A stretch of DNA of 64,000 nt from QHXW01 sp963752965 (GTDB taxonomy: Bacteria; Acidobacteriota; Terriglobia; Bryobacterales; Bryobacteraceae), in NCBI GenBank assembly GCA_963752965.1, contig CAVWAJ010000016.1, forward strand, positions 496,001 through 560,000, in the 5' to 3' direction. The notes below the pieces were generated by a model that worked only from the letters and a program-made list of their open reading frames with translations, was not told the origin of the DNA and did not search any database. How positions within the stretch are numbered: the stretch's first letter is position 1; each line of letters starts with the position of its first letter. Position numbers and translations under genes: made by a program. This document shows positions 25,150-32,720 of the stretch, piece by piece.

Positions 25150-26544
25150 TCATTTCCCTGCGGTGGCGGGGGATCGTGGCGGCTGAGCGACCGGGTTCAC
25201 CTTGAGCCCCTCGGCCGCGAAATCGCCAGGGTTGGCGATGATCGTGTCGCCCTCCTGAAGGCCGCTGAGGACCTCGAGCCGGTCGCCATAGTCGCGGCCA
25301 ACTGCAATTTTTGCCAGATGCACGGCATTACCGGGGAGGACCACCGCGACGACCGGACCATCGCCGCGAGAGACCATAGCATCGCTCGGAATCAGAAGAG
25401 GGGGATGCGCTCGCGCGTAGCTCAAGTCCACCTGCGCGTACATGCCAGGCAGGAGCAGACCTTCCGCGTTCGGCACGTGCACTTCCACCAGCAGCGTGCG
25501 GCTGGTGGGATCGAGCGCGTTCGCGGTGCGCGCGACGGTTCCAGCGAACTCGCGGCCGGGCAGATTGGAAATGCTCAGACGCGCGACTTGGCCGGGTTTT
25601 ATCGAACTGGCGTTGGCCTGGGGGACGTTGACATACGTACGGAGCGTAGCGGTCTGCGCGATTCGGTACAGCAGCGTGTTGCCGGCATTCACCAGCGCGC
25701 CGACGTCCACATTGCGCAAGGTGATAACGCCATCGAACGGTGCTTTCACCACCCGGTATTCTTGCACCTTGTCGAGGCGAGCTACGGCCGCTTCCGCCGC
25801 AGCCACGTTGCTGCGCCGTGCGGCGATGGCCTTCTCGAGCGACTGGAGGCTCGAAGCCTGCGTCTGAAACTGGGTCTGGTATTGGTCGTTTTCCTGCTTC
25901 GAGACGGCGCCCTTGGCGACCAGGTTATTCCAACGCTGTGCCGTGACTCTAGCCAGTTGCATCGACGATTTGCCCTGCTCGTAATTAGCAAGCGCCTCAT
26001 CCAGCTCCGCTTGGGCTTGGAGCAGGTTGGCCTGGGCCTGGCGGACTTGCTCATCCGTTTCGGGCGCTTCGATCTCGGCAACCGGCTGGCCGGCGCGAAC
26101 GCGATCGCCAATGTCCACCATGCGGCGCTTGAGGTATCCATCGGCTCGGGCAAGGATGGGGGCTTCGGTAATCGCCTGGATGCTGCCCGGGAGATCCAAC
26201 TGACTGTTTTGCGACGAGCGCACAACCTGGACTACTTCGACGCGGGGCAGAGCGTCCTCCTGCTCGTGCGCCTCACTGACGATGAGGGCCCGCCGTTTCT
26301 GAAGCGGAATGTAGCCGGCCAGGAATGCAATGGTGATGAGGACAGCGACCGTTAGAACAATGGCCCAGATTGCAGTGCCGGACGGATGCCAAAGGTTCAC
26401 CGGCGGCCCCGTGTGCGCCGGGCCGTGGGGGGAGGCCTTTAGCTCCTGAAGCTGCCGTTTGAGATCTTGGTTTTCCCTGAGTAGCTCTTCGGTGGTTGAA
26501 GGCTCGACTTCAGATCCAGGCTGATCGGGTTCGATGTGTCGCAT
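25150..26544 (-). CDS. RND efflux periplasmic adaptor (MFP) subunit
   Basis: A 464-residue membrane fusion protein. After a cytoplasmic N-terminus with a short coiled coil (LLRENQDLKRQLQELKAS) there is one membrane segment at about residues 58-80. Then come the lipoyl half (LARADGYLKRRMVDIGDRVR), a coiled-coil hairpin rich in Q, A and E (about 145-245), the second lipoyl half (VVKAPFDGVITLRNVDVGA), and the beta-barrel and proximal domains. It links the RND pump to an outer-membrane channel. The pump gene lies 18 bases upstream on the same strand; no TolC-like gene is adjacent, so that part must come from elsewhere. Confidence 0.92.
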   Translation of the reverse strand: MRHIEPDQPGSEVEPSTTEELLRENQDLKRQLQELKASPHGPAHTGPPVNLWHPSGTAIWAIVLTVAVLITIAFLAGYIPLQKRRALIVSEAHEQEDALPRVEVVQVVRSSQNSQLDLPGSIQAITEAPILARADGYLKRRMVDIGDRVRAGQPVAEIEAPETDEQVRQAQANLLQAQAELDEALANYEQGKSSMQLARVTAQRWNNLVAKGAVSKQENDQYQTQFQTQASSLQSLEKAIAARRSNVAAAEAAVARLDKVQEYRVVKAPFDGVITLRNVDVGALVNAGNTLLYRIAQTATLRTYVNVPQANASSIKPGQVARLSISNLPGREFAGTVARTANALDPTSRTLLVEVHVPNAEGLLLPGMYAQVDLSYARAHPPLLIPSDAMVSRGDGPVVAVVLPGNAVHLAKIAVGRDYGDRLEVLSGLQEGDTIIANPGDFAAEGLKVNPVAQPPRSPATAGK

Positions 26545-26562
26545 CAGGCGCTCAACGGCTCT

Positions 26563-29500
26563 TTAATCACTATCCCACGTCGTTTCCAGTGCCGCGAGCT
26601 GTTCCTGCTCGTCGAACCGGACCTCGTAGTCGACCGGGGGTTTCGTCCGCAGATAGCTATAGATAATCGGGACAACGAACAGCGTGGTCACGGTGGCGAA
26701 CAACAGGCCACCAATCACGGCGCGCCCGAGCGGAGCGTTCTGCTCTCCGCCTTCCCCCAGCCCCAGCGACATGGGAAGCATGCCGAGAATCATGGCAGTC
26801 GCGGTCATGAGCACGGGCCGGATGCGGGCGTATCCAGCGGAGAGCATCGCCTGCCGGGCGGACGGCACAGTGGCGCGCTCATCGTTGGCGAAGGTAACCA
26901 TCAGGATGCTGTTGGCGGTGGCAACGCCCACGCACATGATGGAACCCATCAGAGAAGGGACACTCAGGGTGGTGCCGGTGACGAACAACATCCACAGAAT
27001 ACCGGCCATTGCGCCCGGCAGAGCCATGAGAATGATGAACGGATCCAGCCACGACTGAAAGTTGACCGTCATTAAAAGATAGACGAGGACAACGGCGAAG
27101 GCCATACCCAATCCCAGGCGGAAGAAGGAGGACTGCATGGTCTCGATCTGCCCGCGCAGCTTGAAAGAGGTTCCTCGGGGCAGGTGCGGCTCTTCCTCGC
27201 GCATGATCCTCTCCACCTCGGCGCCGACGCCACCCAGGTCGCGGCGGTCCACGTTTGCGTACACGTCAAAAACCGGCCAGACATTATAGTGATTCACGAT
27301 CACCGGAGCGTAACCGCGCCGGGCCGTGACCAAATTGGAAAGAAGCTGCGTGTTGCCAGCCATAGCTCCCGGATTTCCATAGGCCATCGAGGAACCGCTG
27401 GGCGAGGCGCCGACGGAGCCGTTCCAACTCGCTGCCGCGCCCTGTTGCGATGCCGAGGTCGTGGTGGTGACGTCGCTCGTCGCCACGGAAATGGGAGTGC
27501 GCAGCAAGGCATCGAGGGAACCGATGCGGTACTGAGGCGTCTGCACACCCACGTTGTAGTTCACTCCGTTTTCCCAGTTCACCCAGAAATTCGGCGCCAG
27601 TGCGCCATTGCCGCTAAGAGAGATGAGCATGCTGCTGGTCACATCGCGCTGCGTCAAACCCAGTTGCGAGGCTTTGACACGATCCACTGACAGGCGGATT
27701 AGGGGCTGGTCAACCACCTGGTGGACATGAACATCCGCCGCCCCGGGAATACGCGCAATCCTCGCGGCGAGATTCTGGGCGATTTTGTAATTAGCATCGG
27801 CGTCGCGGCCGACGACCTGCAAATCGATCGGCGCCGGAAGGCCGAAGCTCAAGATCTGGGTGGTGATGTTGGCTGGTTGGAAGAAGAAGGACGTGTCGGG
27901 GAACTCCTCGCGCAGGCGTTTTCGCAGGAGGACTTCGTAATCGCGGGTAGGGCCGTGCTTCTCTTTCTTGAGTGAAATGAGGATCTCGCCATCGGCGCTC
28001 GAAATGGTTGGGATGTCTCCCTGGGCGATGCTGGTCCAACTGTTGGGGATGCCGATGTTGTCAATCAGAGAGTCAATCTCGCCGGAGGGGATGACATTCC
28101 GGATGTCGCGATCAATCGCCGCGAATCGCAACTCAGTCTGCTCGATGCGGGTGCCTGCCGGAGCGCGCACATGAAGCCGCATCTGGCCGGAATCCACGTT
28201 GGGGAAGAAATCCTCGCCCACCAGCCATACGAGGCCGAGCGAAGCAATGGAGACGCCCATGAAAGCGGCGAGTACCCGGCCGCGATGCCCCAACGACCAA
28301 TCGAGCAGGCCAACGTAGCGGTAGCGGAGCTTCTCAAATAGAACATTGAACAGATGGTGGGCGCGGCGAAATAACCCCTGGCCGCCGGCTTCCTCGCCGT
28401 GCATCCCACGCCGGTACTGATCGACCTCCGATTTCAGAAGAAAGGCCACCATGGTTGGAACCAACGTGCGGGAGAGGAAATAAGAAGCCAGCATGGCGAA
28501 GACGACCGCCATAGCCATGGGCGTGAACAAGTACCTCGCCGTTCCCGTCAACAACAATACCGGCACGAATACAATGCAAATGGAAAGGGTGGCGACAAAT
28601 GTCGGGACAGCGATCTGACTCGCGCCATCGAGCACGGCGCGGAGCAGCGGCTTCCGCATAGCCATGTTGCGGTGCGTATTCTCAATCTCCACGGTGGCGT
28701 CGTCCACCAGAATGCCGACCGCGAGGGCGAGGCCGCCGAGCGTCATCACATTAATGGTCTGCCCCAATAGGCTCAGAATGCACAAAGAGGAGAGGACTGA
28801 GAGCGGAATCGAGGTACAGACGATCAGAGTGCTCCGCCAGCTCCCCAGGAAGAGAAGGATCATGAGGCCGGTCAAACCGGCGGCAATGGCCGCTTCGTGT
28901 TCCACTCCCTGAATCGCGGACCGCACAAAAATCGACTGGTCGAAGAGCGCATCCACCTTCAATGCCGGAGGAACCGTAGCGAGAATCCTGGGAAGCGCCG
29001 CCTTCACAGCATCGACGATGGCCAGCGTGGAGGCCTGGCCGTTCCTGGTAATGGTGAGCAGCACACCGCGAGATCCGTTGGTGCGGACGATATTGGTCTG
29101 GACTGAGAACCCGTCGTGCACCTGCGCCACATCTTTGATGTAGACCGTCGCGCCGTTCACCGTTTTGACCGGCAGGTTGTTCAACTCGTCCAACTGGAGC
29201 GGGCTACTGTTGACCCTGATCTGGTATTCGGTGCCGGCCAACTTCGCCGTGCCCGCGGGAAGGATCAGGTTCTGCAACGACAATGCATTGGAAATGTCGA
29301 TCGGCGCAAGCTGCTTGGCGTAGAGTTCGTCCAGGTTCAAATCCACCATCACGGCCCGCTGTTTTCCGCCGAAAGGATAGGAAACAGAGGCGCCCTGCAC
29401 GGTGCCGAGCGGGGTACGGATGAAGTTATTTCCCAAGTCGAACATCTCCTGCTCACGCAGGGTTTTGCTGGACAGGCCCAACTGCAAGATAGGGACACTC

Positions 29501-29904
29501 GCGGCATCGTATTTGAGCACGTTGGCCGGATACATCCCCGGAGGCATCTGGCGGACCGAGGTTTGCACGGTGGCAGTCACCTGAGCGACAGCCATATCGA
29601 TCTTCACGTTGGGATGGAAGTAAACCCGAATCACCGCATAGCCGTTGAACGCCTGCGACTCAATGTGTTCGATATCGCTGACATTCGAGGTGACGCTGCG
29701 CTCGAAGGGGGTGACGACCCGCTTCTCCATCTCCTCCGGGGACAGACCCGAATACGCCCACAGCACGCTTACGATGGGGATGTCGATGTACGGAAAGATA
29801 TCGACGGGCATGGTGACGATAGCCGTGCAGCCCAGGATGGCGATGAGGACAGCCACCACGACGAAGGTGTATGGACGACGGAGAGCAAGCCGGACGATCC
29901 ACAT
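26563..29904 (-). CDS. RND efflux transporter permease (AcrB/HAE-like)
   Basis: A 1113-residue inner-membrane pump driven by the proton gradient. The start (ALRRPYTFVVVAVLIAILGC, then PVDIFPYIDIPIVSV) is typical, and the proton-relay Asp pair is in GILVDDATVEIENTHR. The second half has GVATANSILMVTFAND and the last helices. It is about 60 residues longer than AcrB: part of the excess is a Ser/Gly/Ala-rich stretch in the second periplasmic loop (about residues 805-855, including TTTTSASQQGAAASWNG) that looks disordered. First gene of the pump operon, followed by the adaptor. Substrate unknown; no local regulator is seen. Confidence 0.93.
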   Translation of the reverse strand: MWIVRLALRRPYTFVVVAVLIAILGCTAIVTMPVDIFPYIDIPIVSVLWAYSGLSPEEMEKRVVTPFERSVTSNVSDIEHIESQAFNGYAVIRVYFHPNVKIDMAVAQVTATVQTSVRQMPPGMYPANVLKYDAASVPILQLGLSSKTLREQEMFDLGNNFIRTPLGTVQGASVSYPFGGKQRAVMVDLNLDELYAKQLAPIDISNALSLQNLILPAGTAKLAGTEYQIRVNSSPLQLDELNNLPVKTVNGATVYIKDVAQVHDGFSVQTNIVRTNGSRGVLLTITRNGQASTLAIVDAVKAALPRILATVPPALKVDALFDQSIFVRSAIQGVEHEAAIAAGLTGLMILLFLGSWRSTLIVCTSIPLSVLSSLCILSLLGQTINVMTLGGLALAVGILVDDATVEIENTHRNMAMRKPLLRAVLDGASQIAVPTFVATLSICIVFVPVLLLTGTARYLFTPMAMAVVFAMLASYFLSRTLVPTMVAFLLKSEVDQYRRGMHGEEAGGQGLFRRAHHLFNVLFEKLRYRYVGLLDWSLGHRGRVLAAFMGVSIASLGLVWLVGEDFFPNVDSGQMRLHVRAPAGTRIEQTELRFAAIDRDIRNVIPSGEIDSLIDNIGIPNSWTSIAQGDIPTISSADGEILISLKKEKHGPTRDYEVLLRKRLREEFPDTSFFFQPANITTQILSFGLPAPIDLQVVGRDADANYKIAQNLAARIARIPGAADVHVHQVVDQPLIRLSVDRVKASQLGLTQRDVTSSMLISLSGNGALAPNFWVNWENGVNYNVGVQTPQYRIGSLDALLRTPISVATSDVTTTTSASQQGAAASWNGSVGASPSGSSMAYGNPGAMAGNTQLLSNLVTARRGYAPVIVNHYNVWPVFDVYANVDRRDLGGVGAEVERIMREEEPHLPRGTSFKLRGQIETMQSSFFRLGLGMAFAVVLVYLLMTVNFQSWLDPFIILMALPGAMAGILWMLFVTGTTLSVPSLMGSIMCVGVATANSILMVTFANDERATVPSARQAMLSAGYARIRPVLMTATAMILGMLPMSLGLGEGGEQNAPLGRAVIGGLLFATVTTLFVVPIIYSYLRTKPPVDYEVRFDEQEQLAALETTWDSD

Positions 29905-30007
29905 AAGGATTGGGACCTAGGGTGAAGAGAACGCCTGGATCAGTTTTCCGGGACTCCCATGTTCAGACTCCCGGTCGAAAGCAGTATACATCGAAGCGAG
30001 AACGGAT

Positions 30008-30083
30008 TGGTGGACGACGGGGGAGTCGAACCCCCGACCTCTGCATTGCGAACGCAGCGCTCTCCCAACTGAGCTAGTCGCCC
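30008..30083 (-). tRNA. tRNA-Ala (anticodon CGC)
   Basis: A 76-base cloverleaf on the minus strand. The acceptor stem pairs GGGCGAC with GTCGTCC and includes the G3:U70 wobble that marks alanine tRNAs. The D arm is GCTC-loop-GAGC, the anticodon loop TTCGCAA gives anticodon CGC (codon GCG), and the T arm is CGGGGGTTCGACTCCCCCG. The CCA end is encoded, at 30008-30010. It stands alone between the RND pump and a small basic protein gene. Confidence 0.96.
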
Positions 30084-30134
30084 ACTTGTTCTATTCTCAC
30101 TTATGATATCACCGCGAAGCCGGAGTTGCGCGTG

Positions 30135-30377
30135 TCAGCTCTTGCCGTGTGGAGCGGTCTGTTCCTGCTTTCGACGGGCTTCCCAGTACCGCTTCATGCG
30201 CTCAGATACTTCCTGGCGCGCTTTCGGGTCCATGAACTTCCGGCCGCGCCTCTTTTCCGGAATAACCGCATTCGCGAGGACGGCGCCACTGCGCTGCATT
30301 TCCTCGAGCGAAGCAATGACACGGTCCAGCCGCTTCTTCTCCTCGTACAGCTCGCGAATGGCCTTGTTAATGTTCAT
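30135..30377 (-). CDS. Small basic coiled-coil protein, hypothetical
   Basis: An 80-residue protein of unknown function. The N-terminal half is a charged helix (YEEKKRLDRVIASLEEM) that could form a coiled coil, and the C-terminal half is strongly basic (EKRRGRKFMDPKARQEVSE, then MKRYWEARRK). The same layout occurs in the 93-residue protein at 42726 (RTMSASARKRIAAAQRKRWA), so the two look like members of one family. A basic tail of this type could bind nucleic acid, but that is inference. The ATG is preceded by GGAGGGGAGG, partly within a hairpin. Confidence 0.75.
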   Translation of the reverse strand: MNINKAIRELYEEKKRLDRVIASLEEMQRSGAVLANAVIPEKRRGRKFMDPKARQEVSERMKRYWEARRKQEQTAPHGKS

Positions 30378-30378
30378 G

Positions 30379-30403
30379 GCGCCTCCCCTCCGGCTCGAGG
30401 CGC
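30379..30403 (-). promoter_or_regulatory. Hairpin over the ribosome binding site of the small basic protein gene
   Basis: On the minus strand GCGCCTC and GAGGCGC form a perfect 7-bp stem around an 11-base loop (GAGCCGGAGGG), ending one base before the ATG at 30377. The purine-rich ribosome binding site GGAGGGGAGG lies in the loop and the 3' arm, so folding would hide part of it. This could tune translation; there is no run of T, so it is not a terminator in this direction. Confidence 0.55.
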
Positions 30404-30466
30404 AAGCGTGTTCGCCCTGATGTTACCCGATTCGGCCAATCGATTCCAAGTCCACAAATGTTTACT

Positions 30467-31498
30467 TTAGCGGACCAAGAAAGGCCAATGCGCCGCCATG
30501 TGGTACCCGTACCGCGTGGCCACAAAGTAAGCTATCGCTGCTAACAAAAGTGAGATCGGCACGATCCAGTTGAGCGCTTTACGCCACGGGAACGCGCGAT
30601 GCTCGCGGTGCAACACGAGTAGATAACTGGCGAATATACCGAAGTAGAACAACAGACACATCGGAACCGCGAACAACATCATGTTGAAGATGTCCGGGGT
30701 TGGCGTCACTACCGCCGCAATGATCGTGATCGCGAGGATCGCGTAACGGCTGTGCGCGATCAGAAAGCGCGGGCTGGTAATGTGCAGCAAGGTCAGGAAG
30801 AAGATCAGCACCGGCATCTCGAAGATCAGGCCGATGCCGAGCATGACATCGACGAAGAGATCGAAATATTCGGTCATCGATACCATGGGCGTGACGTTGT
30901 TCATCGCGGCCAGTCCAAGGAGGAAGGTCAGACCGTAGCGGAACGCGACGAAATAGCCAAACAGCCCCCCGATGATGAACAGGCCCGCCGAACAGATGAC
31001 AAACGGCGCGGCCCAACGGCGTTCCCGCTTGTAAAGTCCCGGCGCGATAAAGGCCCAGACTTGATACAGGATCCACGGCGAAGCGACGAAGATGGCCGTC
31101 AGAATGGGCAACTTGACCCATATGATGTTGAAGGCATCCATCGGCGCGATTTGCACGAGCTTGTTGGGTACAGCACCGATCCTTTTCAAGGCATCCGTCG
31201 CGGGCGCGGTCGCCACGGTCCACAGCCTGTCGCAGAATGTCAGACTGAGAACGAACGCGATGCCTACGCCACCGAGAGAGCGCAAAATCCGCGAACGCAG
31301 CTCTTCCAGATGTTCGAGAAAGGACATCCGCACCATACCTTCCTCTTCCTCGCCGCCCTCGGAATCCGGGGGCGGAGGAGGGGGAGTAGACCCACCGGAT
31401 CCTCCCGCACGGGAACTGACGGGAACCATCGCGGTGGAAGAGGACACACCTTCGGCACTAGGAGCGGGCGCTCCGTTTTGATCTTCGGATGAAGCCAT
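30467..31498 (-). CDS. tatC: Sec-independent protein translocase TatC
   Basis: A 343-residue TatC, the receptor for twin-arginine signal peptides. After an unusual N-terminal extension of about 53 residues, rich in S, P, G and E (GGSTPPPPPPDSEGGEEEE), the family core begins at MSFLEHLEELRSRILRSL. Six membrane segments follow, with FVASPWILYQVWAFIAPGLY and the YFDLFVDVMLGIGLIFEMPV region, both well conserved. The extension is absent from typical TatC (about 250 residues) and is probably cytoplasmic and disordered. It lies two bases after the tatA/B gene on the same strand. Confidence 0.94.
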   Translation of the reverse strand: MASSEDQNGAPAPSAEGVSSSTAMVPVSSRAGGSGGSTPPPPPPDSEGGEEEEGMVRMSFLEHLEELRSRILRSLGGVGIAFVLSLTFCDRLWTVATAPATDALKRIGAVPNKLVQIAPMDAFNIIWVKLPILTAIFVASPWILYQVWAFIAPGLYKRERRWAAPFVICSAGLFIIGGLFGYFVAFRYGLTFLLGLAAMNNVTPMVSMTEYFDLFVDVMLGIGLIFEMPVLIFFLTLLHITSPRFLIAHSRYAILAITIIAAVVTPTPDIFNMMLFAVPMCLLFYFGIFASYLLVLHREHRAFPWRKALNWIVPISLLLAAIAYFVATRYGYHMAAHWPFLVR

Positions 31499-31500
31499 TG

Positions 31501-32010
31501 TTAAGTCTTCAACGCCTGATGCTCAGTCGCCGGTGAATCGCTCTCCGGATGAGAAGACGCTCCAGATTCGGAGGCGTCCGGCTCGGTGGCTGTCGCGCTG
31601 GAACTTTCCGTTCCCTCAGCGGTCAAACTCCCGCTGGCGATAGCCCCTTCCGGGACGGCTCCCGACGTTAACTCAGCGCCCTGAGGTGCGGATGCGCTTG
31701 CAGTGGTTACAGCGGTGTTTGCGGTGGAATCGTACGATTCGGAGTTATATGACCCCGAGTCGTAGGAAGAATACTCGTAATTGTACGTGTCAGGCCGGTA
31801 ACTGCTGGTCACTTCCTTCAACGATTCATTTTCCCGCTCGAGGCTTTTCATCTCGCGATCAAACGTGCTTTTCAGCTCGTTCTGCGCGCGGCGGAATTCG
31901 GCCAGACCTTTTGCCAGATGCTTCCCTAGTTCGGGCAGTTTCTTTGGCCCAAATAGAAGAAGCGCCAGGATAAAGATGAAGACCATTTCCTGTACGCCTA
32001 GCGGACCCAT
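31501..32010 (-). CDS. tatB: TatA/TatB-type twin-arginine translocase subunit
   Basis: A 169-residue protein with the TatA/B layout: short N-terminal membrane helix (EMVFIFILALLLFGPKKLPE, with the FGPKKLPELG hinge) and an amphipathic helix (HLAKGLAEFRRAQNELKS). The long charged helix suggests TatB rather than TatA, but in many Acidobacteriota one protein may do both jobs. The C-terminal 90 residues are low-complexity: first tyrosine and serine-rich (YEYSSYDSGSYNSESYDS), then T, A, S, E-rich. It is directly upstream of tatC, so tatB-tatC form an operon. Confidence 0.88.
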   Translation of the reverse strand: MGPLGVQEMVFIFILALLLFGPKKLPELGKHLAKGLAEFRRAQNELKSTFDREMKSLERENESLKEVTSSYRPDTYNYEYSSYDSGSYNSESYDSTANTAVTTASASAPQGAELTSGAVPEGAIASGSLTAEGTESSSATATEPDASESGASSHPESDSPATEHQALKT

Positions 32011-32101
32011 CTTGCTACTTCCTCCAAACTTTCAGAAATCTAACTAGATCATAGCATTTGAGCCGGAGTGGTCAAATGTACTCGCCGGGAAACTGGGATA
32101 T

Positions 32102-32638
32102 TTACGCGACCCGTGGCCCTTCCAGCACGCACACATCTTGCAGATTGCGGTAGCGTTCGGCGAAGTCCAGGCCATAGCCAACCACGAATTCATCGGGAAT
32201 CTGAAAACCTACGTAGGTGACTTTGACCGGACGCAGCCGCCGTTCCGGCTTATCCAGGAGCGCGGCGATGCGGATCGATCGCGGCTTCCGCTGTTGCAGA
32301 ATGTTCACCAGATAGTTCAGCGTGATGCCGGTATCGACTATATCTTCCACTATCAGAACGTCGACGCCTTCCACCGCCAGGTCCAGGTCCTTGGTCACTT
32401 TCACGGCGCCGGAGGTCGTGGTGCCACGCCCGTAGCTCGATATGCCCATGAAATCGATAACCACGTCGCGCTCGATGGCGCGGGCCAGGTCAGCCAGGAA
32501 GAAACACGCGCCTTTTAAGATGCAGACCAGGTGCAGACTGCCGTCGGGATAGTCGGCTTCAATCTGCGCGCCCATCTCCTGAATTCGTTGCTGGATCTGC
32601 TGGGCGGAAAACAGCGGGCGAAGCGAAGTGGCGGCCAT
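32102..32638 (-). CDS. hpt: Hypoxanthine phosphoribosyltransferase
   Basis: A 178-residue purine salvage enzyme that joins hypoxanthine or guanine to PRPP. Signatures are LVCILKGACFFLADLARAI, the MGISSYGRGTTTSG flexible loop, the PRPP-binding VLIVEDIVDTGITL, and VGYGLDFAERYRN at the end. Length is normal. It is divergent from the csm operon; 82 bases separate the starts. Other purine genes in the window (purM, purN, purA) are not linked to it. Confidence 0.95.
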   Translation of the reverse strand: MAATSLRPLFSAQQIQQRIQEMGAQIEADYPDGSLHLVCILKGACFFLADLARAIERDVVIDFMGISSYGRGTTTSGAVKVTKDLDLAVEGVDVLIVEDIVDTGITLNYLVNILQQRKPRSIRIAALLDKPERRLRPVKVTYVGFQIPDEFVVGYGLDFAERYRNLQDVCVLEGPRVA

Positions 32639-32653
32639 GCAGCTATTCTATGC

Positions 32654-32680
32654 CGGGTTGCGCTCCGCGTAGGCAACCCG
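32654..32680. repeat. Inverted repeat between hpt and the csm operon
   Basis: CGGGTTGC (32654-32661) and GCAACCCG (32673-32680) form a perfect 8-bp inverted repeat with an 11-base centre. It lies 41 bases before the cas10 ATG and 16 bases before the hpt ATG on the other strand. It could be a protein-binding operator or an RNA hairpin in the csm leader. It is too short and isolated to be a CRISPR repeat. Confidence 0.55.
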
Positions 32681-32720
32681 CTGTGATAGACTGGCCGTTT
32701 CCGCGAGTTCCCAAAATCAG

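Noticed and set aside
24931..26355. 474-codon open frame opposite the RND adaptor
   Set aside because: Antisense shadow of a well-supported adaptor; composition rich in R, H and Q as expected for a reverse reading.
30084..30134. Terminator or second tRNA next to tRNA-Ala
   Set aside because: No stable stem with a T run and no second cloverleaf.
32102..32720. A missing HD domain of Cas10 encoded just upstream
   Set aside because: That stretch is hpt on the other strand; no HD motif is seen in any frame there.
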